Notes: generated by a model not told the origin, from the letters alone. DNA of 64,000 nucleotides from RPQJ01 sp963726665 (GCA_963726665.1 CAVSDW010000012.1:248001-312000); one strand, 5' to 3'. Counted from the first letter of the stretch, positions 43,023 through 52,935 are shown. A program made the numbers and translations.

Positions 43023-44870
43023 CTATTCGATCGAGCAGGCCACGCAGTAGGCGAAGACGCTTGCGGGATCGGACAGCCTCGCGAGGCGCCCGGCTTCGGC
43101 GAGCAGTGGCGCAAGCGCCTTCGGAACGACCGGCAGGGCCCCCCTGGGCATGAGCGGTGCAATCACGCCGGCGAGCGCAACGCGAATGCGCAGCCCGATC
43201 GCCTCGCCGATGCCGACGTTCTCGTCGAAGTACTCGACGTCGTAGTCGTCGCCCAGCTTCGCGAGCCGCGCGGCCAGCTCGATGGCGTCGTCATAGCCCC
43301 CGAGTTCGTCCACCAGCCCGAGCCGCTTCGCGTCCGTCCCCGCCCAGACGCGCCCCTGCGCCACCTTGTCGACCGCCTCGACGGGCATCTTGCGCGCCGT
43401 GGCCACGTGGCCGATGAAGTCCTTGTAGCCGCGCTCGATGGTCTGCTGGAGGATGTCCTTCGAAATGTCCCCGAGCGGCCGATCCAGGCGGAACTCGCCC
43501 GCGAGCGCCGTCGTACCCACGCCGTCGGTGTGCACACCGAGGCGCTCCAGGGAACGCTGGAAGGTGGGCATCATGAAGAAGATCCCGATGGAACCGGTGA
43601 GCGTCGCCGGACTCGCCACGATCTTGTCCGCGTCCATCGCGATGTAGTAACCCCCGGACGCGGCGAGACTGCTCATCGAGGCGACCACCGGCTTTCCCGC
43701 CTTGCGCAGCGCCGCGACCTCGCGCCGTATCACCTCGCTTGCGAACACGCTGCCGCCCGGGCTGTCGATGCGCAGCACCACGGCCTTGACCGCGTCGTCG
43801 TGCGCGGCGTCGCGCAGCTCCGCCGCCAGCGTGTCGGAGCCGACCATGCCCGGCGCTTCCTCGCCCGGGACGATATCCCCCGAAGCCACGATGACCGCGA
43901 CCTTCTGCGCGGACTTCTTTGAGGCCAGCGCCCGCTCGGAGTCGACGTTCGCGAGATAGGAGTTGAAGTCCACGCCGACGTAGGACTTCGTGTCGTCGTC
44001 CTCGCCGGTGATCTGGGCGAGCCGGTCCTCGACCTCGAATCGGCCCTTGAGCGAGGTGACGAGCCCGGCGTCCAGCGCCATCTTCGCGAGGTCTCCGCCG
44101 GCCTTGCGCAGGCCCGCCGCCGCATCGTCCGCGTACGCCTGCAGGCGCGCGGGCTCGAACTCGCGCGCCGCCGCCACGTCGGTCTTGTAAGTGCCCCACA
44201 GTGCGCCGAGCCACGAGAGGCTCTCCTCGCGCTCCGCGGGTGACATGTCGTTGCGGTTGAAGGTCTCGACTGCGGACTTGTACTCGCCGACGCGGAAGAT
44301 GTTCACGTCGATGGAGAGCTTGTCGAGCGCGTCCTTGAGGAACAACCCGTAGTTGGCATAGCCGTCCACGTAGGCGGCCCCCATCGGGTCGAGGTAGATC
44401 TCGTCGGCATGCGCCGCGAGGTAGTACTGGTTCTGCTCGTAGAAGTCGCCATAGGCGACGACGGGCTTGCCGGTCGCGCGGAAGTCGTCGATGGCGCCGG
44501 CGACCTCCTCGAGCTTGGCGAGGCCGCCGCCCTCGAGGCCGCCCAGGTCGAGATAGAGCGCGCTGATGCGCTCGTCGTCCGCCGCTGATTCGATCGCGTC
44601 GACCACGTCCCGCAGCAGGGTCTCGGTCGGCTGGCTGCGCAGCGTCTTGGCGATCGCGCGCTCCACCGGATCGCCCGCAAGTTGCTCGACCAGGGGGCCC
44701 TGCGGGTCTATGACGAGCGCGGCCTTGTCGGGAATGATGGGTATGGGGCTCGAGAACAGCCCCAGGACGACGGCGAACAGCGCCAGCAGGAGAACGAGGT
44801 GCAGGAACTTGCGCAGCCCGTCGAGGCCACTCCAGATCCAGCTCAGCAGGCGGCCGATGGCGCGAAACAT
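43023..44870 (-). CDS. sppA: Signal peptide peptidase SppA, 67K type
   Basis: Membrane-anchored serine protease that degrades cleaved signal peptides. 615 residues in two tandem domains, as in E. coli SppA. An N-terminal anchor lies near residues 24-46. In the N-terminal half the general-base lysine is expected in NYGLFLKDALDKL. In the C-terminal half the nucleophilic serine is in ASMSSLAASGGYYIAMDADKI. The motif GSIGIFFMMP follows. The ribosomal-protein operon gene rplS lies 57 bases upstream. Confidence 0.94.
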   Translation of the reverse strand: MFRAIGRLLSWIWSGLDGLRKFLHLVLLLALFAVVLGLFSSPIPIIPDKAALVIDPQGPLVEQLAGDPVERAIAKTLRSQPTETLLRDVVDAIESAADDERISALYLDLGGLEGGGLAKLEEVAGAIDDFRATGKPVVAYGDFYEQNQYYLAAHADEIYLDPMGAAYVDGYANYGLFLKDALDKLSIDVNIFRVGEYKSAVETFNRNDMSPAEREESLSWLGALWGTYKTDVAAAREFEPARLQAYADDAAAGLRKAGGDLAKMALDAGLVTSLKGRFEVEDRLAQITGEDDDTKSYVGVDFNSYLANVDSERALASKKSAQKVAVIVASGDIVPGEEAPGMVGSDTLAAELRDAAHDDAVKAVVLRIDSPGGSVFASEVIRREVAALRKAGKPVVASMSSLAASGGYYIAMDADKIVASPATLTGSIGIFFMMPTFQRSLERLGVHTDGVGTTALAGEFRLDRPLGDISKDILQQTIERGYKDFIGHVATARKMPVEAVDKVAQGRVWAGTDAKRLGLVDELGGYDDAIELAARLAKLGDDYDVEYFDENVGIGEAIGLRIRVALAGVIAPLMPRGALPVVPKALAPLLAEAGRLARLSDPASVFAYCVACSIE

Positions 44871-44927
44871 GTCGTTAGCCCGGGCGCGGGCACTTCATCA
44901 TCAGTGCCCTGGCCCGCGATGCCGACG

Positions 44928-45272
44928 TCAGACCTTCTCTTCGATGCGCGCAGCCTTGCCCGTGCGGTCGCGCAGGAAGTAGAGCTTCGCGCGGCGCACG
45001 TGGCCACGGCGCTTGACCGTGATCGCGCCGAGCGCCGGACTGTAGGTCTGGAACACGCGCTCCACGCCCTCGCCGTGCGAGATCTTGCGCACGGTGAACG
45101 ACGAGTTGATGCCGCGGTTGCTCTTGGCGATGACCACGCCCTCGTAGGCCTGGACGCGCTCGCGGTCGCCTTCCTTGACCTTCACCTCGACGACGACGGT
45201 GTCGCCCGGGCCGAAGTCCGGCACTTCGCGCTGCATGCGCTCCTTGTCGAGCGTGGCAATGATGTTGCTCAT
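44928..45272 (-). CDS. rplS: 50S ribosomal protein L19
   Basis: 114 residues, standard length. Recognised by PDFGPGDTVVVEVKVKEGDRERVQAYEGVVIA, INSSFTVRKISHGEGVERVF and the basic VKRRGHVRRAKLYFLRDRTGKAARI. It bridges 50S and 30S subunits. Its start overlaps the trmD stop by four bases in the rpsP-rimM-trmD-rplS order. Confidence 0.97.
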   Translation of the reverse strand: MSNIIATLDKERMQREVPDFGPGDTVVVEVKVKEGDRERVQAYEGVVIAKSNRGINSSFTVRKISHGEGVERVFQTYSPALGAITVKRRGHVRRAKLYFLRDRTGKAARIEEKV

Positions 45273-46051
45273 ATCTCACCTTTCTCGCAGTAGTTGCTTC
45301 CCTGCCCATTCCGCGGCGCATCCTGCTCCGCTCGGTATTCGTCCAGGAGCGCGATTTCCTCGCCGCTCAACTTCCTCTGCCTCAGCAGGTCCGGCCTGCG
45401 CATCCACGTGCGCCCGAGCGACTGCTTCCTGCGCCAGCGCTCGATCGCGGCGTGGTTGCCACCCTTGAGCACCGCAGGCACGTCACGACCCTGCCAGCTC
45501 TCAGGCCGCGTGTAGTGCGGCCAGTCGAGAAGACCCTCCGCGAACGACTCCTGCTCGGCCGACTCGGCGCAACCGAGCGTGCCAGGCAGCAGCCGCGACA
45601 CCGCGTCGACCAGCATCAGCGCCGGCAGTTCCCCGCCGGAGAGCACGATGTCGCCGACCGACAGCGACTCGTCCACACACTCCTCGACGAATCGCTCGTC
45701 CACGCCCTCGTAGCGACCCGCCACCAGCACGACCTCGCCAAGGGCGGCCAGTTCAGCCACCTTCGCCTGCGTGACCGGCGCGCCATCCGCTGCCAGGTAC
45801 ACGCGCCGTGCCGAAGGCGCGATCATCAAGGCATCCGCCATGGCGAGCCGCAGTGGCTCCGCCTTCAAAACCATGCCGGGGCCGCCGCCGTAGGGCCGGT
45901 CGTCCACCGTCTTGTGCACGTCCGTGGCGTACCGCCGCGGATTCACCGTCCGGACCTCGAGCACTCCCCGCTCGATCGCCCGGCCGAGCACGCCGAAGCC
46001 GACGGCCTGCTCGACGAACTCCGGGAACAACGTGACGACCACGATCTTCAC
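45269..46051 (-). CDS. trmD: tRNA (guanine37-N1)-methyltransferase
   Basis: Adds m1G37 to tRNAs with a 3' purine in the anticodon loop, preventing +1 frameshifting. 260 residues, a SPOUT-fold enzyme. The trefoil-knot AdoMet site shows AGRYEGVDERFVEE and GDIVLSGGELPALMLVDAVSRLLPG. YGGGPGMVLKAEPL marks the N-terminal part. The ending includes YTRPESWQGRDVPAVLKGGNHAAIE. All key residues look intact. This matters because several neighbouring genes carry +1 frameshifts. Confidence 0.96.
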   Translation of the reverse strand: MKIVVVTLFPEFVEQAVGFGVLGRAIERGVLEVRTVNPRRYATDVHKTVDDRPYGGGPGMVLKAEPLRLAMADALMIAPSARRVYLAADGAPVTQAKVAELAALGEVVLVAGRYEGVDERFVEECVDESLSVGDIVLSGGELPALMLVDAVSRLLPGTLGCAESAEQESFAEGLLDWPHYTRPESWQGRDVPAVLKGGNHAAIERWRRKQSLGRTWMRRPDLLRQRKLSGEEIALLDEYRAEQDAPRNGQGSNYCEKGEI

Positions 46052-46067
46052 GCGATCTCCGGTCCCA

Positions 46068-46589
46068 TCAGTCGTCCGGGTGCCAGTCCAGCGTCACCCG
46101 GCCCGCATCCAGGTCCACCGCCACCAGCCTCTCCGGCACCAGCGGTACCAGCCGCTCGCGCTCGCCGACCAGGACGAGCACCGGATGGGCCGGTACGGCC
46201 AGCACTCCGTCGACACGTCCGAGGGGCGCACCTTCGCGGTTCCGCGCCTCGAGGCCGATCAGGTCGTGCCAGTAGTACTCGCCAGGAGCAGGGGGTGCCA
46301 GCTCCTCGCGGTCCACCTGGACATCGCAACCGGTCAGCGCCTGGGCCGCGTCTCGCGAGTCCACGCCCTCGAGGCGCACCGCAATCGCCCGACCGGCCCG
46401 CTTCCACTCGAGAACCGTCCTGCGCTCGGCTCGGCCGGCTCGAACGAGTTCCCAGGACCCGTAATCCACGATGCCCTCGGGAGGATCGGTGTAGGAATTG
46501 ACCTTCACCCAACCCTGCACCCCGAACGGGGCACCGACTCGACCGAGCACCACCGCGCGCCGGTCACTGCCGGGGCGCGCCGGGCTCAT
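46068..46589 (-). CDS. rimM: 16S rRNA processing protein RimM
   Basis: 173 residues from ATG 46589, four bases after the rpsP stop. RimM aids 30S maturation by binding S19 and the 3' head. The N-terminal RimM domain reads VVLGRVGAPFGVQGWVKVNSYTDPPEGI, and the C-terminal PRC-barrel domain shows YYWHDLIGLEARNREGAPLG and VDLDAGRVTLDWHPD. It sits between rpsP and trmD as usual. Confidence 0.95.
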   Translation of the reverse strand: MSPARPGSDRRAVVLGRVGAPFGVQGWVKVNSYTDPPEGIVDYGSWELVRAGRAERRTVLEWKRAGRAIAVRLEGVDSRDAAQALTGCDVQVDREELAPPAPGEYYWHDLIGLEARNREGAPLGRVDGVLAVPAHPVLVLVGERERLVPLVPERLVAVDLDAGRVTLDWHPDD

Positions 46590-46593
46590 GGGC

Positions 46594-46848
46594 TCAGGCC
46601 GCGGCCTTGGCCTTGCGGTAGCCCTTGAGGAGCTGCTGGACGCGCTCGGAGGGCTGCGCACCGCAGCTCACCCAGTGGTCGATGCGGTCGAGCTCGAGCC
46701 GCAGCCCTTCGCTGCCGCCACGCGCGACCGGGTTGAAGAACCCGACCTGCTCCAGGGCGCCACCGACGCTACGGCGGCTGTCAGTCACCACCACGTGATA
46801 GAAGGGTTCCTTCTTACCGCCGCGGCGCATCAAACGGATCGTCACCAT
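46594..46848 (-). CDS. rpsP: 30S ribosomal protein S16
   Basis: 84 residues. Recognised by MVTIRLMRRGGKKEPFYHVVVTDSRRSVGG, VGFFNPVARGG and the HWVSCGAQPSERVQQLL segment. First gene of the rpsP-rimM-trmD-rplS operon, downstream of ffh. The 110-base gap from ffh contains a terminator-like hairpin and a possible TATAGT -10 box. Confidence 0.97.
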   Translation of the reverse strand: MVTIRLMRRGGKKEPFYHVVVTDSRRSVGGALEQVGFFNPVARGGSEGLRLELDRIDHWVSCGAQPSERVQQLLKGYRKAKAAA

Positions 46849-46900
46849 CGTCTGCCATTGCCTCGTTCAGGGCTACCGGGCACGCGATGCGCACCCGGTC

Positions 46901-46960
46901 AAAAAAGAGCCGCGAACTATACCGAAAATCCCAGCGGAAAGAAATGCTTGTGGGCGGCTC
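46901..46960 (-). terminator. Terminator-like stem with T6 after ffh, enclosing a -10 box
   Basis: On the minus strand GAGCCGC (46960-46954, overlapping the ffh stop) pairs with GCGGCTC (46913-46907), followed immediately by six T (46906-46901). The 40-base loop is long and itself contains CCG...CGG and the -10-like TATAGT. This could end ffh transcripts and start the rpsP operon. Confidence 0.45.
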
Positions 46961-48315
46961 ATTGCAGCCCAGGCGGGAGCCGCCCGGACATGGTCCGCAT
47001 CATGCGCCCGATGCCCCCCTTGCCCATGCCCTTCATCATCTTCTGCATCTGCAGGAAGTTCTTGAGCAGCCGGTTCACGTCGGCGACGTGGGTCCCGGAC
47101 CCCGTGGCGATCCGGCGGCGGCGGGAGCCGTCGATGGTCTTGGGGTAACGACGTTCCCTGGGCGTCATGGAGCAGATGATCGCGATCTGGCGCCGGATAT
47201 CCCGCTCGTTGCCCTGGGGCAGCCCCCCGGCCTTCGCCGCAAGGTGAGCCGGCAGCTTCTCCATCAATGCCGCCATGCCCCCCATGCCCTCCAGCTGGCG
47301 CAACTGGGCCAGCAGGTCGCTCATGTCGAAGTCCTTGCCCTTGGCCATCTTGCGGGCGAGCTTCTCGGCCTCCTCGCGGTCGACCTTGCGGGTCACCTCC
47401 TCGACCAGGCTCAGGACGTCGCCCATGCCCAGGATCCGGGACGCCATTCGCTCCGGCTGGAAGGCTTCCAGCGCCTCGGGCTTCTCGCCCACGCCCACGA
47501 ACAGGATGGGCCGGCCGGTCACCTGCCGGACCGACAGGGCCGCGCCGCCACGGGCGTCTCCGTCGGCCTTGGTGAGGATCACGCCCGTGAGATCGAGGGC
47601 GGCGCCGAAGGCACGCGCCGCATTCACCGCGTCCTGGCCGGCCATGCTGTCGACGACGAACAGGGTCTCGATCGGCTGCAGCGACGCCCCGAGTTCACGG
47701 ACCTCCTGCATCATCGGCTCGTCCACGTGCAGGCGGCCCGCCGTATCCACCAGCAGCACGTCGTAGAGCCCCCGGCGGGCCTCGTCCAGCGCGCGGGCCG
47801 CGATGACCACCGGCGCCTGCGATGGGTCGGCCGGCGCCACGTCGATGCCGAGCTGCTGGCCCAGGCGCTCGAGCTGAAGCATGGCCGCGGGGCGATAGAC
47901 GTCGGTCGAGACCAGCAGCACGCGCTTGCGCTCGCGCTCCCGGAGCCAGAGCGCGATCTTGGCGGCGGTCGTGGTCTTGCCCGCGCCCTGCAGGCCCGCG
48001 AGCAGGATCACGGCCGGTGGCTGCGTGCGCAGGTTCAGGGGCCGCACACCCTCGCCCATCACCCGGACCAGCTCCTCGTGGATCACGCGCACCAGCGCCT
48101 GTCCCGGGGTCAGGCTGCGATGGATCTCGAGCCCCACGGCCCGCGCCTTGACCGCCTCGATGAACTCCTTGACCACGGGCAGCGCAACGTCCGCCTCGAG
48201 CAGCGCCATCCGCACTTGCCGCAGCGTGTCGCCGATGTTTTCCTCGGTCAGGCGGCCGCGGCCTCGCAGGCCTTCGACGACGGTGGCCGAGTCGGGAAGA
48301 GAGTTTGTCGAACAC
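46959..48315 (-). CDS. ffh: Signal recognition particle GTPase Ffh, interrupted near its start by a frameshift
   Basis: The SRP54 homologue binds 4.5S RNA and signal peptides. From GTG 48315 the frame gives VFDKLSSRL, then the family sequence (TVVEGLRGRGRLTEENIGDTLRQVRMALLEAD) continues only after a net +1 shift between about 48291 and 48276. The NG domain is then intact: GLQGAGKTTTAAK, VDTAGRLHVDE, TKADGDARGGAAL and GVGEKPEALEAF. The C-terminal M domain is methionine-rich. Total about 451 residues. As an essential gene it cannot be truly inactive, so an error is likely. Confidence 0.93.
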
Positions 48316-48366
48316 GGGACCCTGGTTCCGGCTGAGGTGGGGCGCGGCTTGCGCCGGTGAGCGCGA

Positions 48367-48395
48367 ATTATAGGGGCCGCGCCTCCTCACGGTAA
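48367..48395 (-). promoter_or_regulatory. Promoter candidate for ffh
   Basis: A perfect TATAAT on the minus strand (48372-48367) lies about 50 bases before the ffh GTG. At 17-base spacing the -35 position reads TTACCG, a partial match. It is in the divergent region with the ypjD-like gene. Confidence 0.5.
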
Positions 48396-48442
48396 CGCCG
48401 ATGTGACATCATTTCGTCGTTGCCACCGCACGGGGTCCGCGC

Positions 48443-49253
48443 TTGCTGCTGCCACTGATCGCCGTCGCCTGCTACCTCTTCGGCGCCTTCGGGCTCGCGA
48501 TGGGCGCCTACTACGGCGTTTCCCACCACGGCCGCGGCGGGCGCATCGCGGGCGCGCTGATCGCCTGCGTGGGCGTGGTCGTGCACGTCGCGGCGCTCGC
48601 AGGCGAGCTCAAGCTCGCGCCGGGCGCCGCGCTTGTCGCTCGGCGACACGGCCGCGATCGTGAGCGCATTGATCGCGGTCACCGCGCTGGTCCTGGCGCT
48701 GCGGCCGCGACTGCGCGGCATGGCCGCGCTCCTGCTGGTCGTGGCCGCGGTGCTCGAACTGACGTTCTCCGAAGGCGCGCGCAATTTCACGACGGGCCGT
48801 CCAGGCTGGGAACTCTCCTTCCACATCGCCATGGCCACGACGGCCTTCGCATTCCTCACCATCGGCGCGGCGCTCGCCGTCGCGCAGGTCGTCGTGGACC
48901 GGCGACTGCGCAGCCGCCAGCCGCTCGGGATCCTGCGGATCCTGACGCCGCTCGAGTCGCTGGAATCCGGCTGCTTCCACAGCATCCTCGCGGGATTCAC
49001 GCTGCTCACGCTTGCGCTGGTGAGCGGAGCGTTCTTCGTCGAGAACCTGTTCGCACAGCACCTGGTGCACAAGGTCGTGCTCGCCATCGTCGCCTGGATC
49101 GTCTTCGGGGTCCTGCTGCTCGGCCGCTGGCGCTTCGGCTGGCGCGGCCGCAAGGCGCTGCGCTGGACGCTGGCCGGCTACATCCTGCTCGGACTCTCCT
49201 ACTTCGGCAGCAAGCTGGTCCTGGAGAACCTGCTCGGCCGGCACTGGGGCTGA
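48443..49253 (+). CDS. ypjD: Cytochrome c assembly-type membrane protein (YpjD/CcsA family), frameshifted
   Basis: Inner-membrane protein of the CcsA/CcmC superfamily; the E. coli homologue lies next to ffh, as here. The first 63 residues are read from TTG 48443 (two transmembrane segments), ending GELKLAPGAAL. The family sequence then continues as SLGDTAAIVSALIAV in another frame. One surplus T at 48633-48634 accounts for it. Later parts include about six more transmembrane segments, with GRPGWELSFHIAMATTAFAF and FFVENLFAQHLVHKVVLAIVAW. The role in E. coli is unknown. Confidence 0.87.
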
Positions 49254-49259
49254 ACGGAA

Positions 49260-50553
49260 TTGAGGGACCTCCCCCTACCCTGGCTGGCCGCGGTCCTGGT
49301 CGTCTGCATCGCGCTGTCCGCGTTCTTCTCGAGCACGGAAACGGCGCTGATGGCCATCAACCGCTACCGGCTGCGGCATCGCGCCCGCGAGGGCAGCGCT
49401 GGGCGCACGAGCCGCCGAGCGGCTCCTCGAGACGCCGGACCGCCTGATCGGCCTCATCCTCCTCTGCAACAACTTCGTGAACTCCGCGGCGGCGGCGATC
49501 GTCACCGTGATCTCGCTGCAGGTCGGCGGCGAGGGCTTCGCCGCGATCAGTGTCGGCGCGTTCACCGTGGTGCTGATCATCTTCGGCGAGGTGGCGCCGA
49601 AGACCTTCGGCGCGCTCTACCCCGAGCGCCTCGCGCTGCCCGCGGCACTCGTCTACCAGGTGCTGCTCAAGCTCCTGTACCCGGTGGTCTGGGCGCTCAA
49701 CCTCGTCGCGAACGGCGTGCTGCGCCTCATGGGCATCTCGCGCGAGACGGTGAACTCGACCTCGCTCAGCCAGGACGAGCTGCGCACGGTGCTCGCCGAG
49801 GCGGCGACCGTCATCCCCCACGGCCACCAGAGGATGCTGATGAGCATCCTCGACCTCGAGAAGGTGAGCGTCGAGGACATCATGGTCCCGCGCAACGAAA
49901 TCGCCGGCATCGACATCTCCGACGACTGGGACGTGATCCTGGAGCAGCTGCGCGAGAGCCGGCACACCCGCATCCCGGTCTACGAGGGCAGTCTCGACAA
50001 TCTCGTCGGCATCCTGCACATGAAGAAGGTGGCGCGGCTGCTCGCTCGCGGCGAGTTCGCGCACGAGCACCTGGTGGCGCTCGCCCGCGCGCGCGAACCC
50101 TGGTACGTCCCGGAGGGCACGTCGCTCAACCAGCAACTGCTCAATTTCCAGCGCCAGCGGCGGCGCGTAGCCTTCGTCGTGGACGAGTACGGCGACGTGC
50201 AGGGACTCGTGACGCTCGAGGACCTGCTCGAGGAGATCGTCGGCGAGTTCGCCACGGACACGCGCGCGCTCCACAAGGACGTGCACAAGGAAAAGGGCGG
50301 CAGCTACGTGGTGAACGCCTCGGCGAGCGTACGCACACTCAACCGCAAGATGGGCTGGTCGCTGCCCACCACCGGGCCGCGCACCTTGAACGGGCTGATC
50401 ATCGAGTTCCTCGAAACGATCCCGGATGCGGGCACCAGCCTGCGCGTCGACGGCTACTCGATCGACGTGCTGCAGATGGGCGAGAACGCGGTGAAGACGG
50501 TGCGCCTCCGGCCGCCCGCGGACAAGGCCGCGCCTTCAGAAGGCCGCCGCTAG
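49260..50553 (+). CDS. yfjD: CNNM/CorB-type transporter-associated protein (YfjD family), frameshifted
   Basis: Putative magnesium/cobalt efflux or regulatory membrane protein. The DUF21 membrane domain starts from TTG 49260 (WLAAVLVVCIALSAFFSSTETALMAINRYR) and resumes in another frame (ETPDRLIGLILLCNNFVNSAAAAIVTVI) after one surplus base at 49391-49395. Two CBS domains follow (EDIMVPRNEIAGID... and HTRIPVYEGSLDNLVGILHMK), then the CorC/HlyC domain (LVTLEDLLEEIVGEF, TLNGLIIEFLETIP). Total about 430 residues. It overlaps radA by 18 bases at the end. Confidence 0.9.
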
Positions 50554-51894
50554 CGCCTCGTCGAGCCGGGAGACGCCCTGCACGACCATCCCCTCCGGGG
50601 CACGCCTGGGGACGTTCGCTGCCGGCACCAGGGCACGCCGGAATCCCTGCTTGACCGCCTCGCGGAGCCGCTCCTCGCCGAAGGGCACCGGCCGGATCTC
50701 ACCGGTCAGCCCCAGTTCCCCGAAGCAGACGGTGTCGGCGGCCACGGGCCGGTTGCGCAGGCTCGACTGCACGGCGAGCACGGCGGGCAGGTCGGCGGCG
50801 GTCTCGCCGATGCGCACGCCGCCCACGACGTTGACGAACACGTCCTGGCCCGCAGTCGAGATTCCTCCGTGCCGGTGCAGCACGGCGAGCAGCAGCGCAA
50901 GCCGGCTCGACTCGAAGCCGACGGCCACACGACGTGGCGACATGCCCTGCGCCTCGTCGATCAGCGCCTGCACCTCGACCAGCAGCGGCCGGCTGCCTTC
51001 TCGCGCGACCGTGACCACGCTGCCCGAAACCGGCGTCTCGTGGCGCGACAGGAAGATGGCCGAGGGGTTGCGCACCTCCTTGAGGCCCTGGTCCACCATC
51101 GCGAACACGCCGATCTCGTTGGCCGCCCCGTAGCGGTTCTTGACGGCCCTCACCACGCGGAAGCGGCTGCCGGGATCGCTCTCGAAGTAGAGAACCGTGT
51201 CCACCATGTGCTCCAGGATGCGCGGGCCCGCGATGAGGCCCTCCTTGGTCACGTGGCCGATGATGAGCACTGCGGTGCCGGAGTCCTTCGCGTAGCGAAC
51301 GAGACGCGCAGCGGACTCGCGCACCTGCACCGCGGAGCCCGGCGAGGACTCGGAGAGTTCCGTGTGCATGGTCTGGATCGAGTCGATCACCAGCACCAGG
51401 GCCGACGCCGCGGCGGCCTCGGCGACGATCCGCTCGACACCGGTCTCGGCGACGAGGCGAAGCGTCGGCGACTCGAGCCCTAGCCGGCGCGCGCGCAGCG
51501 CGACCTGCCGCACCGACTCCTCCCCGGAGGCATAGAGCACCGGCCGCTCGCGCGACAGCGAGTCCGCGGCCTGCAGCAGCAGCGTGGACTTGCCGATGCC
51601 GGGATCGCCTCCGAGCAATACGACCGACCCGGCGACCAGGCCGCCGCCGAGGACACGATCCAGTTCGCCGATACCCGTCGCCGCGCGCAACTCGGTGTCG
51701 TCACCCACCTGCGCCACGGCCTGGCTGGTACCGGCCCCCACGGACGCACGGGCGCGCCTCGCGGGCAACGCACCCGCCGAGGATGCAGCGAGCTCGAGGG
51801 TGTTCCACGCCTGGCATGCCGGGCACTGGCCCTGCCACTGCGGGGTCGTCGCGCCGCAGGCGCCGCACACGTAACTCGTCTTCGGCCGCGCCAT
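50536..51894 (-). CDS. radA: DNA repair protein RadA
   Basis: RecA-like helicase that promotes branch migration during recombination. 452 residues. The N-terminal zinc finger is CGACGATTPQWQGQCPAC. Walker A GGDPGIGKSTLLLQ lies near residues 95-106. The RadA-specific motif KNRYGAANEIGVF is present, followed by a Lon-protease-like domain with LALLLAVLHRHGG and GELGLTGEIRPV. It overlaps yfjD convergently by 18 bases. Confidence 0.96.
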   Translation of the reverse strand: MARPKTSYVCGACGATTPQWQGQCPACQAWNTLELAASSAGALPARRARASVGAGTSQAVAQVGDDTELRAATGIGELDRVLGGGLVAGSVVLLGGDPGIGKSTLLLQAADSLSRERPVLYASGEESVRQVALRARRLGLESPTLRLVAETGVERIVAEAAAASALVLVIDSIQTMHTELSESSPGSAVQVRESAARLVRYAKDSGTAVLIIGHVTKEGLIAGPRILEHMVDTVLYFESDPGSRFRVVRAVKNRYGAANEIGVFAMVDQGLKEVRNPSAIFLSRHETPVSGSVVTVAREGSRPLLVEVQALIDEAQGMSPRRVAVGFESSRLALLLAVLHRHGGISTAGQDVFVNVVGGVRIGETAADLPAVLAVQSSLRNRPVAADTVCFGELGLTGEIRPVPFGEERLREAVKQGFRRALVPAANVPRRAPEGMVVQGVSRLDEALAAAF

Positions 51895-52020
51895 GATTCA
51901 ACCTTGTGCGGGGACTCTGGGCCCGCGGCCCGCGATGCTAGCACGCCCCGGAGGCGGCCCCGGATTGTGACGACACCTGCAAAACGGTGGGTATCCAGCC
52001 CTTATACTTCGCTACAGACC

Positions 52021-52932
52021 ATGCGCAACCCGGCCGAAGACACCCAGGTCATGTCCAGCACCGGCGGCGAGCCGAAGCCGCCGGACCACGGCCGTGCGAT
52101 CCCCGCACGACTCGGCCGATACAGCATCATCCACGAGATCGGCAAGGGCGCGATGGGCGTCGTCTACCGCGCGCGCGACCCTCGCATCAACCGCGAGGTC
52201 GCCCTCAAGGCCATCCCGCTCGCCGCGGAATTCGAGGGCAGGGAACTCGAGGAGGCGCGCACCAAGTTCTTCCGCGAGGCGGAGATGGCCGGCCGCCTCA
52301 GTCACCCGCACATCGTGACGATCCACGACGCGGGCGAGGACCACGGCACGGCCTACATCGCCATGGAACTGCTGCGCGGCCAGCACCTCGTCGAGTACAC
52401 CGACCCGGCGCACCTGCTCCCGGTCGCGGTCTCGCTCGAGATCGTCGCCTGCCTCGCCGATGCGCTGCATTACGCGCACCGGCAGCACGTGGTCCACCGC
52501 GACATCAAGCCGGCGAACGTCATGTTCGACGCGGCGAGCGGTGAGCTCAAGATCACCGACTTCGGCATCGCAAGGCTCACCGACAGCAACCGCACTCGCA
52601 CCGGCGTGGTGCTCGGAACTCCGTCGTTCATGTCGCCCGAGCAGCTCCAGGGCCGCGCGGTGACGGGCAGCTCCGACCTCTTCTCCCTTGCGGTGACCGC
52701 ATGCCAGCTGCTCACGGGGCAGCTGCCATTCCGCGCCGACTCCATGCCGGCGCTCATGATCAAGATCGCGCACGAGCCGCACCCCCCGATCCGGGTGCTG
52801 CGGCCGGACCTGCCGGCGGGGATCGATGCCCTGTTCGACCATGCGCTCGCCAAGAACCCGGCCGACCGCATCGAAAGCGGCTCGGCCTTCGCAACCGCGC
52901 TGCGCGACCTCATGCCGCGCGGGAGCACCTGA
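52021..52932 (+). CDS. Hanks-type serine/threonine protein kinase
   Basis: 303 residues, kinase domain only, with no transmembrane or PASTA domain. The glycine loop is IGKGAMGVVYRA, the ATP lysine VALKAIP, the catalytic loop HRDIKPANVMF, the DFG motif ITDFGIARL, and the activation end GTPSFMSPEQ. The -10-like TATACT (52003-52008) lies 12 bases before ATG 52021, so the mRNA leader may be very short; ATG 52051 is an alternative start. Phosphatase and FHA genes follow. Confidence 0.93.
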   Translation: MRNPAEDTQVMSSTGGEPKPPDHGRAIPARLGRYSIIHEIGKGAMGVVYRARDPRINREVALKAIPLAAEFEGRELEEARTKFFREAEMAGRLSHPHIVTIHDAGEDHGTAYIAMELLRGQHLVEYTDPAHLLPVAVSLEIVACLADALHYAHRQHVVHRDIKPANVMFDAASGELKITDFGIARLTDSNRTRTGVVLGTPSFMSPEQLQGRAVTGSSDLFSLAVTACQLLTGQLPFRADSMPALMIKIAHEPHPPIRVLRPDLPAGIDALFDHALAKNPADRIESGSAFATALRDLMPRGST

Positions 52933-52935
52933 GCC

